The notes beneath the pieces are model-generated. The model saw only the letters and a program-made list of their open reading frames with translations. It had not been told where the DNA came from and ran no database searches. Source: Thermoleophilia bacterium (lineage in GTDB: Bacteria; Actinomycetota; Thermoleophilia; Miltoncostaeales; Miltoncostaeaceae). Taken from it: DNA of 8,974 nt. The stretch spans positions 1 through 8,974 of the forward strand of contig JADGPH010000005.1 in assembly GCA_017882555.1 (NCBI GenBank), given 5' to 3'. The position numbers and the translations under genes are program-made. Each line of letters begins with the position of its first letter. The first letter of the stretch is position 1. Shown one piece after another: positions 1 through 7,005 of this stretch.

Positions 1-893
1 ACCGGAGCGCTCACCATTGAGAGCTGGCGGACCGCGGGAGATTCGAGCGAGATATCGAGGACCTCGCCAGTCGACGGCACAGTGACCACCACATGCCCCA
101 GATTCACCGATACCGTGCGCACGGTTCCGGGGACCGAGATGTGCTTGACAACAACCCCGGCGATCGGGTTGATCCAGATGACCTGTCCGCGGACCAACAC
201 GCAGAGCAATCCCCCCAACGAGGAGATGGCGATCGGCGCGCGGCGCGAGGTGGCGATGATCTTGACCTGGGAGGACGAGCGTCCGATCCTCAGCTCGGCG
301 ACCTCCGATCCTCCCGTGGCTGTCCGCATAAGCACCCACACGCCAACGGGAGTCGCCGCGAGCCCGACGATCGCAGCAGGCATCGCGACGGTCGGGCGCA
401 GGCGTGGCGCTGTGGTCAGCGTCGCCGCCGACCACAGCATCGGTTCGCGCACATTGATCTGTCGGACGGCTCGACCGCCGGACACAGCCGCCCACAGCCA
501 CGTGCCGATGCTCGCGATCTGCAGCTGACCGGGACCGAGCCGCGGCGAGGTCGTCCAGACCGGAACCAGACTATTCTCATCGGTCGTGTACCCGAACAGC
601 GTGCGACCTCGAGCGATCCAAACCCGCGTCGCACCCACGGTGATCGCATTCGCGACCGGACCGGCCTTGGGTGGCGGAATCATAAGCCGCCCGGGAGGTG
701 CCTGGACATCGAGGCGCGTCAGGGCACCGTCGCGCACCGTGAAGATGCCCGCATAACCGGATGCCGCGACCACGACGCGCGCGGGCGCGGCGGCGGGGCT
801 GAGATTGCGTGAGCCCAGCAGCCCGGTCGCTGACGACCCGAAGCCAGCCACGCAGACCAGCGCGACCACACCGGCGATTGCACGTCGCCGCAT
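1..893 (-). CDS. Exported beta-propeller-like protein, C-terminus beyond window
   Basis: Reading leftward from ATG at 893-891, the frame is open for 297 codons to base 1 with no stop, so the gene is cut by the window edge. The ATG shares one base with the aspS stop (TGATG), the usual sign of translational coupling; no strong Shine-Dalgarno is visible. The N-terminus is a classic export signal: MRRR followed by a hydrophobic stretch (about residues 5-19) and possible signal-peptidase sites after SSA (22) or in the Ala/Pro-rich segment 33-38. Cys14 is not in a good lipobox, so a lipoprotein is unlikely. The rest is beta-rich with recurring short strands of the type V/L-W-I/V/A followed by G and I/V (for example VWIARGRTLFGY, LWAAVSGGRAV, VWVLMR, VIWINPIAGVVVKHI). 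This resembles PQQ, NHL or YVTN-type propeller blades. No catalytic motif was seen and I cannot assign a family. Inference: a cell-surface or secreted propeller or sensor domain. Confidence 0.8.
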   Translation of the reverse strand, partial: MRRRAIAGVVALVCVAGFGSSATGLLGSRNLSPAAAPARVVVAASGYAGIFTVRDGALTRLDVQAPPGRLMIPPPKAGPVANAITVGATRVWIARGRTLFGYTTDENSLVPVWTTSPRLGPGQLQIASIGTWLWAAVSGGRAVRQINVREPMLWSAATLTTAPRLRPTVAMPAAIVGLAATPVGVWVLMRTATGGSEVAELRIGRSSSQVKIIATSRRAPIAISSLGGLLCVLVRGQVIWINPIAGVVVKHISVPGTVRTVSVNLGHVVVTVPSTGEVLDISLESPAVRQLSMVSAP

Positions 894-2677
894 CAGCGGG
901 CGTGGGCCTCGAACGGGGGCACCGTTGACCGGATGCCCAGTTCGCGTAGTTGCGGCTCGTCGACGCCCGCCGGGGCACCGGTGAGCGGATCACTGCCGGT
1001 CGCGGTCTTGGGAAATGCGATCACATCGCGAATCGAACGCTCACCGGCCAACTGCATCACCACGCGGTCTAGACCCAGGGCCACGCCACCGTGCGGCGGC
1101 GCGCCGAGCTCAAGCGCCCGCAATAGAAAGCCAAACCGCTCTTGTGCCTGCTCAGCATCGAGACCAATCAACGAAAAGATGCGCTCCTGGAGATCGGTGC
1201 GGTTGATACGGATGCTGCCCCCGCCTAGCTCCAACCCGTTGACCACGACGTCGTAGGCCTCGGCGAGCACAGTACCCGGATCGGATTGTAGGCGATCCGC
1301 GTCCTCGGGCCGAGGTGCCGTGAATGGATGATGCAGGGAATCCCAGCGGTGCTCGTCGGCATTCCACTCGACCAAAGGAAAATCGACCACCCACAGCGGC
1401 GCCCAGACATCGCTCGGAATCAGGCCGAAGCGCTCCGCCCAGCGGGTGCGCAGGCTGCCTAACACGTGCTGCGCCACGGACTCGCGGTCGGCAACCAACG
1501 CGATCAAATCGCCGTGTGTGGCACCAACGTCGTCCACCAGCTCCGCCAGAAAATCGGCTTTGACCGACGCGCGAAGCGTCGCGTCGGGCCCGGGCACCGC
1601 CCACACAAGTCCCTTGGCACCCAGGTCCTGGGCCTCGAGGACCAACCCGTCCAGATCCTTGCGCGACAACCCCGCCCCGGCAGCCGGAAACACGATCGCC
1701 CGGACGACGCCCCCCGAACCCACGACGCTCCCAAAAACCCCTAAACCCGAGGCCGCTGCAGGGGCGCTCCAGTCCTGGATCTCGCATGCGAACCGCAGAT
1801 CAGGACGATCGCTCCCAAACCTGCGCATGGCCTCGGCATAGGTCATCCTCGGGAACGGTGCCGCCAGCGTGATCCCCGCCTGCTCCCACGCTGCGACAAG
1901 GATCGCTTCGACCAGCCCCTGGATGTCCTTCGGTTCGACAAACGATGCCTCGATGTCCACCTGGGTGAACTCCGGCTGGCGGTCGGCGCGCAAGTCCTCG
2001 TCCCGGAAGCAGCGCACCACCTGGTAGTAACGCTCGATGCCGCCCACCATCAACAGCTGTTTGAACAGCTGCGGACTCTGGGGCAGCGCATAAAACGCAC
2101 CCTGTTGCAGCCGTGAGGGCACCAGAAAGTCGCGCGCGCCTTCCGGCGTCGAGCGCGTCAACATCGGGGTCTCGACTTCGAGGAACCCCTCGGACTCGAG
2201 GATGCCGCGGATCGCCCGCACGACGCGGCCGCGCAACTCCAGCGCCCGCAGTCGACGCGTGCGGCGCAGGTCCAGGTAGCGGTAGGTCAGGCGCAGCTCT
2301 TCGCCGGCCTCAGTATGGTCGTCCTCGACCGAAAAGGGCAACGGTGCAGCCTCGGCAAGTACTGTGAGCTCACTCACCCGAAGTTCCACCCCGCCGGTGG
2401 GAATCCGCGCGTTGACGGTCTCTGGAGCACGTGGCACGAGGGTGCCGATCGCGCTGATCACATCCTCCGGCGAGAGGCGCTGGGCGACCTCAAGGGCCGC
2501 GCTGGCGTCTGGATGAATCACCAATTGCAGCACACCGCTGCGATCGCGCACGTCGATGAACACCACCCCACCGTGGTCACGGCGACGGTGGACCCAGCCG
2601 GCAACCCGGACCGATCCCCCGCTCGCCGCGACGGCGCCCACACAGGTATGCGTACGAAACTGCTGGGCACCGATCAC
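893..2677 (-). CDS. aspS: Aspartyl-tRNA synthetase (bacterial type, probably non-discriminating)
   Basis: Cytoplasmic class II synthetase that charges tRNA-Asp with aspartate. It has 594 residues, the normal bacterial length (about 590). Order of domains: OB-fold anticodon-binding domain (about 1-110, with GWVHRRRDHGG at 27-37), catalytic core with QSPQLFKQLL (200-209), motif 2 FRDEDLRADRQPEFTQ (224-239), the bacterial GAD-type insertion (about 290-420), then HHPFT (449-453), GGGSIR (485-490) and motif 3 GLDR (535-538). The GTG start overlaps the hisS stop (GTGA) and is preceded by GGAG eight bases upstream, which supports this start. Residue 35 is His, the residue typical of non-discriminating AspRS enzymes that also make Asp-tRNA-Asn; E. 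coli has Leu there. The second reported determinant (Gly in Pseudomonas, Lys in E. coli) is Glu86 here by hand alignment, so substrate specificity remains an inference. The gene lies directly after hisS, a common pairing in Gram-positive genomes. Confidence 0.98.
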   Translation of the reverse strand: MIGAQQFRTHTCVGAVAASGGSVRVAGWVHRRRDHGGVVFIDVRDRSGVLQLVIHPDASAALEVAQRLSPEDVISAIGTLVPRAPETVNARIPTGGVELRVSELTVLAEAAPLPFSVEDDHTEAGEELRLTYRYLDLRRTRRLRALELRGRVVRAIRGILESEGFLEVETPMLTRSTPEGARDFLVPSRLQQGAFYALPQSPQLFKQLLMVGGIERYYQVVRCFRDEDLRADRQPEFTQVDIEASFVEPKDIQGLVEAILVAAWEQAGITLAAPFPRMTYAEAMRRFGSDRPDLRFACEIQDWSAPAAASGLGVFGSVVGSGGVVRAIVFPAAGAGLSRKDLDGLVLEAQDLGAKGLVWAVPGPDATLRASVKADFLAELVDDVGATHGDLIALVADRESVAQHVLGSLRTRWAERFGLIPSDVWAPLWVVDFPLVEWNADEHRWDSLHHPFTAPRPEDADRLQSDPGTVLAEAYDVVVNGLELGGGSIRINRTDLQERIFSLIGLDAEQAQERFGFLLRALELGAPPHGGVALGLDRVVMQLAGERSIRDVIAFPKTATGSDPLTGAPAGVDEPQLRELGIRSTVPPFEAHAR

Positions 2678-3927
2678 AGCGCTCTCTCCAGGTTTAACAA
2701 GGGCACCTCGATCTGGTCCCCGGTCTGCATCTCACGGATCACGGCAACTCCACGCTCGCGCTCACGCGGGCCCAGGATGACGGTCCGACTGGCCCCCATG
2801 CCCGCCGCGTGGCGCATCATGCCCTTCAGGCTCCGCCCGACGCGATCTGCGTCGCAGGACCGGCCGCGGGCCCGTAGCCGCGTCATGATCGCAAACACCT
2901 CGCGCCGCGACTCATCATCGACCGCCGCGAAGTAGATATCAATTTTCGGCGGTGGCGGCTCGATCCCCGCAGCGGCCAATGCCAGCACGATGCGCTCGAT
3001 GCCTGAGCCGAAGCCCACCCCGGACAGCTCGGGTCCGCCAAGTTGGTGGACCAGCCCATCGTAGCGACCGCCCCCTCCGATACCGCTTTGCGCACCGAGT
3101 CGATCACACGTGAACTCAAACACGGTGTGGGTGTAGTAGTCGAGCCCGCGTACCAGTGACGAATCGCGCTCGTATGCGATTCCCACAGCATCGAGCGCGG
3201 CCAAGACCCGGCCAAAATGGTCGGTGGCCGCGTCCGACAGATTGTCGGCCAACCGCGGGGCATGCGCCATGACCGCGGCAACCACAGGGTCTTTGCTGTC
3301 AAACAGTCGCATCGGATTCTCGATCATCCGCTGGCGTGCGTCGTCGGGGAGCGCGTCGATCTGCGCGAGCAGGTACTCCCGCAACTGCACGCGATAGGGC
3401 TCGCGGGACCCAGCGTCACCCAGGCTCGAGATCCGCAGACGCAGATCCGGCACTCCCACGGACGCGTAGATCGCGGCCGCCAGGGCGATCACCTCGGCGT
3501 CCAGCAGCGGGTCGTCGGACCCGATTGCCTCGGCCCCGATTTGGGTGTGCTCGCGAAACCGTCCGGACTGCGGTGCTTCGTAACGGAACATCGAGCCCGT
3601 ATACCAGAGCTTGACCGGCAACGGCAGCTTGTGCATGCCGTGTTCCACGAACGCCCGCACCACTCCGGCGGTGCCTTCGGGGCGCAACGTGATCGATCGA
3701 CCGCCACGGTCCTCGAAGGTGTACATCTCCTTGCGCACGATGTCGGTACTGGCACCCACGCCGCGGGCGAAAACCTCCGTGTGCTCAAAGGTTGGCGTGG
3801 TCAGCTGGCCGAACCCATGACCGGCGAACGCGTCGGCAGCGACTCGCAGGATCTCACGACGCAGGCGGTGCTCGTCGGGCAAGACGTCACGTGTTCCGCG
3901 CGGTGCCTCGATGCGTCCCTCGCTCAC
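2674..3927 (-). CDS. hisS: Histidyl-tRNA synthetase
   Basis: Cytoplasmic class II synthetase that charges tRNA-His. It has 417 residues from the chosen start, the usual bacterial size. Visible landmarks: the N-terminal APRGTRDVLPDE (8-19), RPEGT (82-86), motif 2 region FRYEAPQSGRFREHTQ (114-129), the HisRS-specific histidine-binding motifs LVRGLDYYT (258-266) and GGGGRYDGL (284-292), motif 3 GFGSGIERI (305-313), and a C-terminal anticodon-binding domain (about 328-417). A longer reading from GTG at 3954 adds nine residues, but GTG at 3927 is preferred: it overlaps the stop of the upstream membrane gene as GTGA, exactly like the hisS/aspS junction, and places the conserved APRGTRD segment at the usual distance from the N-terminus. 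Its Shine-Dalgarno is weak, so translation is probably coupled to the upstream gene. Nothing is missing from the active site. Confidence 0.97.
   Translation of the reverse strand: MSEGRIEAPRGTRDVLPDEHRLRREILRVAADAFAGHGFGQLTTPTFEHTEVFARGVGASTDIVRKEMYTFEDRGGRSITLRPEGTAGVVRAFVEHGMHKLPLPVKLWYTGSMFRYEAPQSGRFREHTQIGAEAIGSDDPLLDAEVIALAAAIYASVGVPDLRLRISSLGDAGSREPYRVQLREYLLAQIDALPDDARQRMIENPMRLFDSKDPVVAAVMAHAPRLADNLSDAATDHFGRVLAALDAVGIAYERDSSLVRGLDYYTHTVFEFTCDRLGAQSGIGGGGRYDGLVHQLGGPELSGVGFGSGIERIVLALAAAGIEPPPPKIDIYFAAVDDESRREVFAIMTRLRARGRSCDADRVGRSLKGMMRHAAGMGASRTVILGPRERERGVAVIREMQTGDQIEVPLLNLERAL
2685..2689 (-). promoter_or_regulatory. Ribosome binding site for aspS (GTG start)
   Basis: On the minus strand GGAGA lies inside the last codons of hisS, with GGAG ending eight bases before the GTG at 2677. 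It supports the GTG that overlaps the hisS stop as the true aspS start and allows both re-initiation and independent initiation. Confidence 0.6.
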
Positions 3928-4310
3928 TTGGCACCGGCCCGGGTGGCTTCCCACTTACGCAGGGCTGCCCGATAACGGAAGCGATCCAGCAACATGCCCA
4001 TCGGGACCATGATCCCCATCCCGAGGAGGCCGACCAACACCGCGACGATTACATTCAGATGCACCAGCAGCACCAGCGCCAACACGTACGCCGCCGAAAT
4101 GAACCCGGCGCGCTTCAGCACGCTGCGAGTCGACGGCGGGGCCGGTTCGCCAGATTTCCGTTTGGCCGGGCTGTTCGCCCCCCCAGCCTCACCACGGTCC
4201 AGCTTCGGGCTGCGGGCGGGCGGAGGTCCGGTCGGGCGGGGTTTACGGCGCTTGGCGATCGCGGACTCCTTGTATCTGGTCTCGAGCGAGCGCCGGGCAA
4301 CAAGCCTCAA
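3924..4310 (-). CDS. Small basic two-helix membrane protein, unknown function
   Basis: I do not recognise a family. The longest canonical reading is 128 residues from TTG at 4310 and overlaps the end of ftcD by 68 bp. The first 65 residues are rich in Lys, Arg, Pro, Ser and Gly with no hydrophobic segment, so probably disordered. Residues about 69-108 form two closely spaced hydrophobic helices, and the tail is basic (RFRYRAALRKW). By the positive-inside rule both ends face the cytoplasm, giving a short helical hairpin. The TTG has no Shine-Dalgarno. A perfect AAGGAG (4271-4266) sits six bases before an in-frame ATC at 4259, which would give a 111-residue protein starting IAKRRKPR; see findings. 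The only later canonical start is GTG at codon 64, which also lacks a ribosome-binding site. The stop overlaps the hisS start as GTGA, so the gene is part of the synthetase operon. A role linked to translation at the membrane would be a guess. Confidence 0.8.
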   Translation of the reverse strand: MRLVARRSLETRYKESAIAKRRKPRPTGPPPARSPKLDRGEAGGANSPAKRKSGEPAPPSTRSVLKRAGFISAAYVLALVLLVHLNVIVAVLVGLLGMGIMVPMGMLLDRFRYRAALRKWEATRAGAK

Positions 4311-5169
4311 GCAATTGCGACGGCGAGAACCGACGCAGGCCGAGCGCGCTGGGGCTCACCTGACCAAACGCATGACGCGGAATCAGACCCACCAACTCGC
4401 TCTCACCGAGCTCGACCCCAAGTCGGTCAGCCTCGCGGCGAACCGCCTGCATGACCACCCAGGGCGGCGTACCGCGTGAGTCTTCCAGGTTCATCGATAC
4501 CTGCGCAATCCCTGCCTCCGATAGATATACGCCCATCGCCAGCACGCCGGGCAGTCCGCCACCCGACTCACGCACCCGATCCGCGATCGCGCGCGCCTCG
4601 GCCAGCGACGCGTTGGGCAGCCACACGTTCCATGCAATCAGCGGCGGCCGCACACCCACCAGTACGCATCCAGCGCTCGGATGGAGCCGTGCGGGCCCTT
4701 CATCTGGCAGCAGGCGGCCGCTCGAGATCTCCTCCGCAAGCCGCTCACGTCCATAGACCCGCAAGCCGTGGGGTCGCACCAGCTCGGGGCGTGTGGCGAG
4801 CTGCCCGTAGAAGAAGACCGGGACCTCGAGCTCGTACCCGATTCGTTCGCCCACGGCGCGGGCGATCGCTCGAGCCACCGGCGCGTCGTCGGGGCCAAGC
4901 ACCACGATCGGGGCAACATCGAGTGCACCGGTACACGGATGCACACCTTGGTGCCAGCGCAAGTCAACCCGCGAGACCGCCGCCGCCGCAAGCCCAACGA
5001 GGGCATCGCAGAGTCCGACCGGCGTGCCGGCGATGCTCAGCACCGTCCGATTGTGGTCGGCGTCGCTGTGGGCGTTGATGACGGCCGCGCCAGGTACCCT
5101 GCAGGCGTCGGTCAGCGCAGCGATGACATCTCGATCGCGTCCCTCGCTGACGTTCGGCACCGCCAGCAT
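4243..5169 (-). CDS. ftcD: Glutamate formimidoyltransferase (FTCD N-terminal family)
   Basis: Stand-alone protein of 308 residues, the size of the formiminotransferase half of FTCD. The family moves a formimidoyl group between N-formimidoyl-glutamate and tetrahydrofolate (histidine breakdown); some bacterial members instead act on 5-formyl-tetrahydrofolate. Family landmarks: VPNVSEGRD at 4-12, DHNRTV at 38-43, HPCTGALDV at 77-85 with His77 aligning to the catalytic His82 of mammalian FTCD, LIAWNVWL near the middle, and GVYLSEAGIAQVSMNL, which is highly typical. The start is ATG at 5169, where the conserved MLAVPNVSEG begins, preceded by GAGGGG nine bases upstream; a GTG at 5247 would add 26 unconserved residues. 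The catalytic motif usually reads HPR but is HPC here. No cyclodeaminase domain follows and no other histidine-utilisation gene is in the window. It is the first gene of the leftward operon, with no convincing promoter seen upstream. Confidence 0.9.
   Translation of the reverse strand: MLAVPNVSEGRDRDVIAALTDACRVPGAAVINAHSDADHNRTVLSIAGTPVGLCDALVGLAAAAVSRVDLRWHQGVHPCTGALDVAPIVVLGPDDAPVARAIARAVGERIGYELEVPVFFYGQLATRPELVRPHGLRVYGRERLAEEISSGRLLPDEGPARLHPSAGCVLVGVRPPLIAWNVWLPNASLAEARAIADRVRESGGGLPGVLAMGVYLSEAGIAQVSMNLEDSRGTPPWVVMQAVRREADRLGVELGESELVGLIPRHAFGQVSPSALGLRRFSPSQLLEACCPALARDQIQGVRDRQAP
4266..4271 (-). promoter_or_regulatory. Strong Shine-Dalgarno inside the end of ftcD
   Basis: Minus-strand AAGGAG, one of the best matches to the anti-Shine-Dalgarno in the window, lies 6 bases upstream of ATC (4259-4257) in the frame of the small membrane protein and 23 bases before the ftcD stop codon. 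No ATG, GTG or TTG is at a suitable distance in that frame. Confidence 0.5.
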
Positions 5170-5214
5170 CGTGCGGGTCCCCTCACCTGACCCCGGGATG
5201 TCGTCAGATCTATC

Positions 5215-5243
5215 TTGAGCGCTTCCGTACCGCACGATACCGT
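5215..5243 (+). promoter_or_regulatory. Candidate promoter for the ABC transporter operon
   Basis: TTGAGC (5215-5220) and TACCGT (5238-5243) are separated by exactly 17 bases. The -35 matches the sigma-70 consensus at 4 of 6 positions and the -10 fits the actinobacterial TANNNT pattern. Transcription would start near 5250, leaving only about ten bases before the TTG start codon at 5260. This is by-eye evidence only. Confidence 0.4.
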
Positions 5244-5259
5244 TCACCGGTGAATCACC
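5243..5259. promoter_or_regulatory. Overlapping palindromes, candidate operator
   Basis: TTCACCGGTGAA (5243-5254) is a perfect 12-bp palindrome. GGTGAATCACC (5249-5259) is a second perfect dyad around a central A that shares its GGTGA half-site. Together they give three half-sites of the TCACC/GGTGA type in 17 bp, touching the -10 element and covering the predicted transcription start and the weak GGTGA ribosome-binding site of the first transporter gene. A repressor bound here could block the rightward operon and perhaps influence ftcD. The binding protein is unknown. Confidence 0.4.
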
Positions 5260-7005
5260 TTGCCCACGCTCCTCCGCCTCATCTCATTCCTGCGCCCGTA
5301 CCGCACCGCGGTGGCGATGTCCGCGTTCTTCGGCGCCGGACTGATGGTGTGCACGCTGAGCCTGCCATACATCACGCGGTTGGTGATCGACGACGTGATC
5401 CGGGGCGGCCAGCGCAATCAGCTTGCGCCACTGCTGATCGTTGGGCTGGTCATCATCTGCGTGCGGTTTGTCTTCAACCTCAACCGGCGCATCTGGGCGG
5501 GTCGAATTAGCCTGGGAGTGGAGTACGACCTCCGCGACGCAGTGTTCGGCCACATTCAACGGTTGTCGTTCGCGTTCTTCGACGAGATGCCCGTTGGACA
5601 GCTAATGTCCCGCGCCACCAATGATCTCCAGGTGGTCCGGTTCTTTTTGGGCTACGGCTTGGTGTTCTTGTTTATGAACACCCTCCAGCTCATCTTGATC
5701 ACGATCGTGTTGTTCTGGATCAATCCCGGGCTCGCCGGGCTGGCGTTGCTGGTGGGCCCAGCCCTTCTCGCCGTCGCGATTCGGTACTCGCGTCGCAGTG
5801 GCCCGGTGCGCCTGGATGTCCAGCAAAAAGCCGGGGAAGTCGCACAGGCCGCCGAGGAGAGCGTGGTCGGCATCCGGGTGATCAAGGCGTTCGGGCGCGA
5901 GGACTACCGCACCGGCCAGTTCGCGGCGGTGTCGTTCAAGGCATTTCGGCGCAACATCGATGCGGCCCGGCTCGAGTCGTTCTATGCCCCGCTATTGAGC
6001 TTCCTGCCGATTCTCGGGCTCGGGGTCGTCCTCGCGTATGGCGGCACGTTGGTGATCCGCCACGATCTGACCCTGGGTGAGTTCGTGCAGTTCTATCTCT
6101 ACCTTGCGCTGCTGATGGGCCCCTTCCAGATCATCGGAAACATCGTCGGCAACGGGCAGCGCGCCGTGGCCGGTGGCCGGCGGATCTTCGAGATCATGGA
6201 CGCGGTCCCGGACGTGCAGGAACCAGATCATCCCCGAAAGCTGCCCGACGGTCCCGGTGAGATTCGGTTCGAAGATGTCCATTTCGCCTACAAGGGCGGT
6301 CGCGACGTGCTGCGGGGTATCGATCTGACGATTCCCGCCGGCACGACGATCGCGCTGATCGGAATGACCGGCGCCGGCAAGAGCACGTTGACCGAGTTGA
6401 TCCCCCGCTACTACGAGGTCACCCGCGGTTGCGTGCGTGTCGACGGGACCGACGTCCGCGAGGTGCTCCTCAACGATCTGCGTCGTGAGATTGGCGTGGT
6501 GTCCCAGGAGCCGTTTCTGTTCTCCGCGACGATCCGCGAGAACATCGCCTACGGGCGGCCGGATTCGACCGACGACGAAGTGCGCGCCGCGGCCGAGCAG
6601 GCACGCGCCGACGCCTTTATCGATGCGCTACCCAACGGCTATGACACCGTCGTCGGAGAGCGCGGTTTCACCCTCTCGGGCGGCCAACGCCAACGGCTTG
6701 CGATCGCACGGGCCATCATCACCGACCCCCGGATTCTCATCTTGGATGAGGCAACCGCATCGGTCGACGCAAGCACCGAACGCGAGATCCAGGCAGCCCT
6801 GCGCGCCGTCATGAACGGGCGCACGACAATCATTATCGCCCATCGACTCTCCACGATCCGGCTTGCCGACGAGCTGATCGTCCTCGACCACGGCGTCATC
6901 GTCGCCCGCGGACGCCACGCAGACCTCTATTCTCGGAGCCCTCTCTATCGCGAGATTCACGACAGCGGGCTCGCGCGCCCCGACCTCGTGTTAGGGGACG
7001 TGTAG
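5260..7005 (+). CDS. ABC half-transporter, first subunit (membrane + ATPase fusion)
   Basis: Type IV (exporter-fold) ABC half-transporter of 581 residues, the usual length. Six membrane helices are seen at about 16-38, 55-75, 131-153, 155-175, 244-266 and 272-295. The ATPase domain follows with A-loop Tyr344, Walker A GMTGAGKST (368-376, Lys374), Q-loop Gln416, signature LSGGQ (472-476), Walker B Asp496 with catalytic Glu497, and switch His528. All residues needed for ATP hydrolysis are present. The start is TTG at 5260, fixed by the conserved beginning of the domain (LLRLISFLRPYR), with only a weak GGTGA six bases upstream. The next gene starts on the last base of this stop codon, so the two proteins are probably made together and pair as a heterodimer. 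The arrangement resembles the actinobacterial Rv1273c/Rv1272c pair by layout and size (recollection, not a search). The substrate cannot be read from sequence; lipids, drugs or peptides are all possible. Confidence 0.95.
   Translation: MPTLLRLISFLRPYRTAVAMSAFFGAGLMVCTLSLPYITRLVIDDVIRGGQRNQLAPLLIVGLVIICVRFVFNLNRRIWAGRISLGVEYDLRDAVFGHIQRLSFAFFDEMPVGQLMSRATNDLQVVRFFLGYGLVFLFMNTLQLILITIVLFWINPGLAGLALLVGPALLAVAIRYSRRSGPVRLDVQQKAGEVAQAAEESVVGIRVIKAFGREDYRTGQFAAVSFKAFRRNIDAARLESFYAPLLSFLPILGLGVVLAYGGTLVIRHDLTLGEFVQFYLYLALLMGPFQIIGNIVGNGQRAVAGGRRIFEIMDAVPDVQEPDHPRKLPDGPGEIRFEDVHFAYKGGRDVLRGIDLTIPAGTTIALIGMTGAGKSTLTELIPRYYEVTRGCVRVDGTDVREVLLNDLRREIGVVSQEPFLFSATIRENIAYGRPDSTDDEVRAAAEQARADAFIDALPNGYDTVVGERGFTLSGGQRQRLAIARAIITDPRILILDEATASVDASTEREIQAALRAVMNGRTTIIIAHRLSTIRLADELIVLDHGVIVARGRHADLYSRSPLYREIHDSGLARPDLVLGDV
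6993..6997 (+). promoter_or_regulatory. Ribosome binding site for the second ABC gene
   Basis: AGGGG lies seven bases before the GTG at 7005, inside the last codons of the first transporter gene. It supports this GTG over the internal ATGs at 7017 and 7080, which have poorer upstream sequences. Confidence 0.65.

Noticed and set aside
93..812. Long plus-strand open frame (239 codons) opposite the exported-protein gene
   Set aside because: It is very rich in Arg, Asp and Gly with low hydrophobicity, typical of antisense frames in high-GC DNA. The minus-strand frame has an export signal, propeller-like composition and a coupled start.
837..893. Lipoprotein signal in the exported protein
   Set aside because: Cys14 is preceded by Leu-Val rather than a small residue at -1 and lies inside the hydrophobic core, so it does not fit a lipobox.
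3928..3954. GTG at 3954 as the hisS start
   Set aside because: It adds nine unconserved residues and has no Shine-Dalgarno. The GTG at 3927 forms the same GTGA overlap as the hisS/aspS junction.
3217..3975. Plus-strand open frame of 252 codons opposite hisS
   Set aside because: It is fully antisense to the conserved hisS coding sequence and shows no recognisable domain.
5170..5230. Promoter for ftcD on the minus strand
   Set aside because: TATCGT and CAAGAT resemble -10 elements, but neither has a -35-like hexamer at suitable spacing, so no call is made.
5250..5510. Plus-strand GTG frame of 86 codons starting in the palindrome
   Set aside because: It runs out of frame through the start of the first ABC gene, which carries the conserved protein. 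The GTG is explained by the GGTGA half-site.
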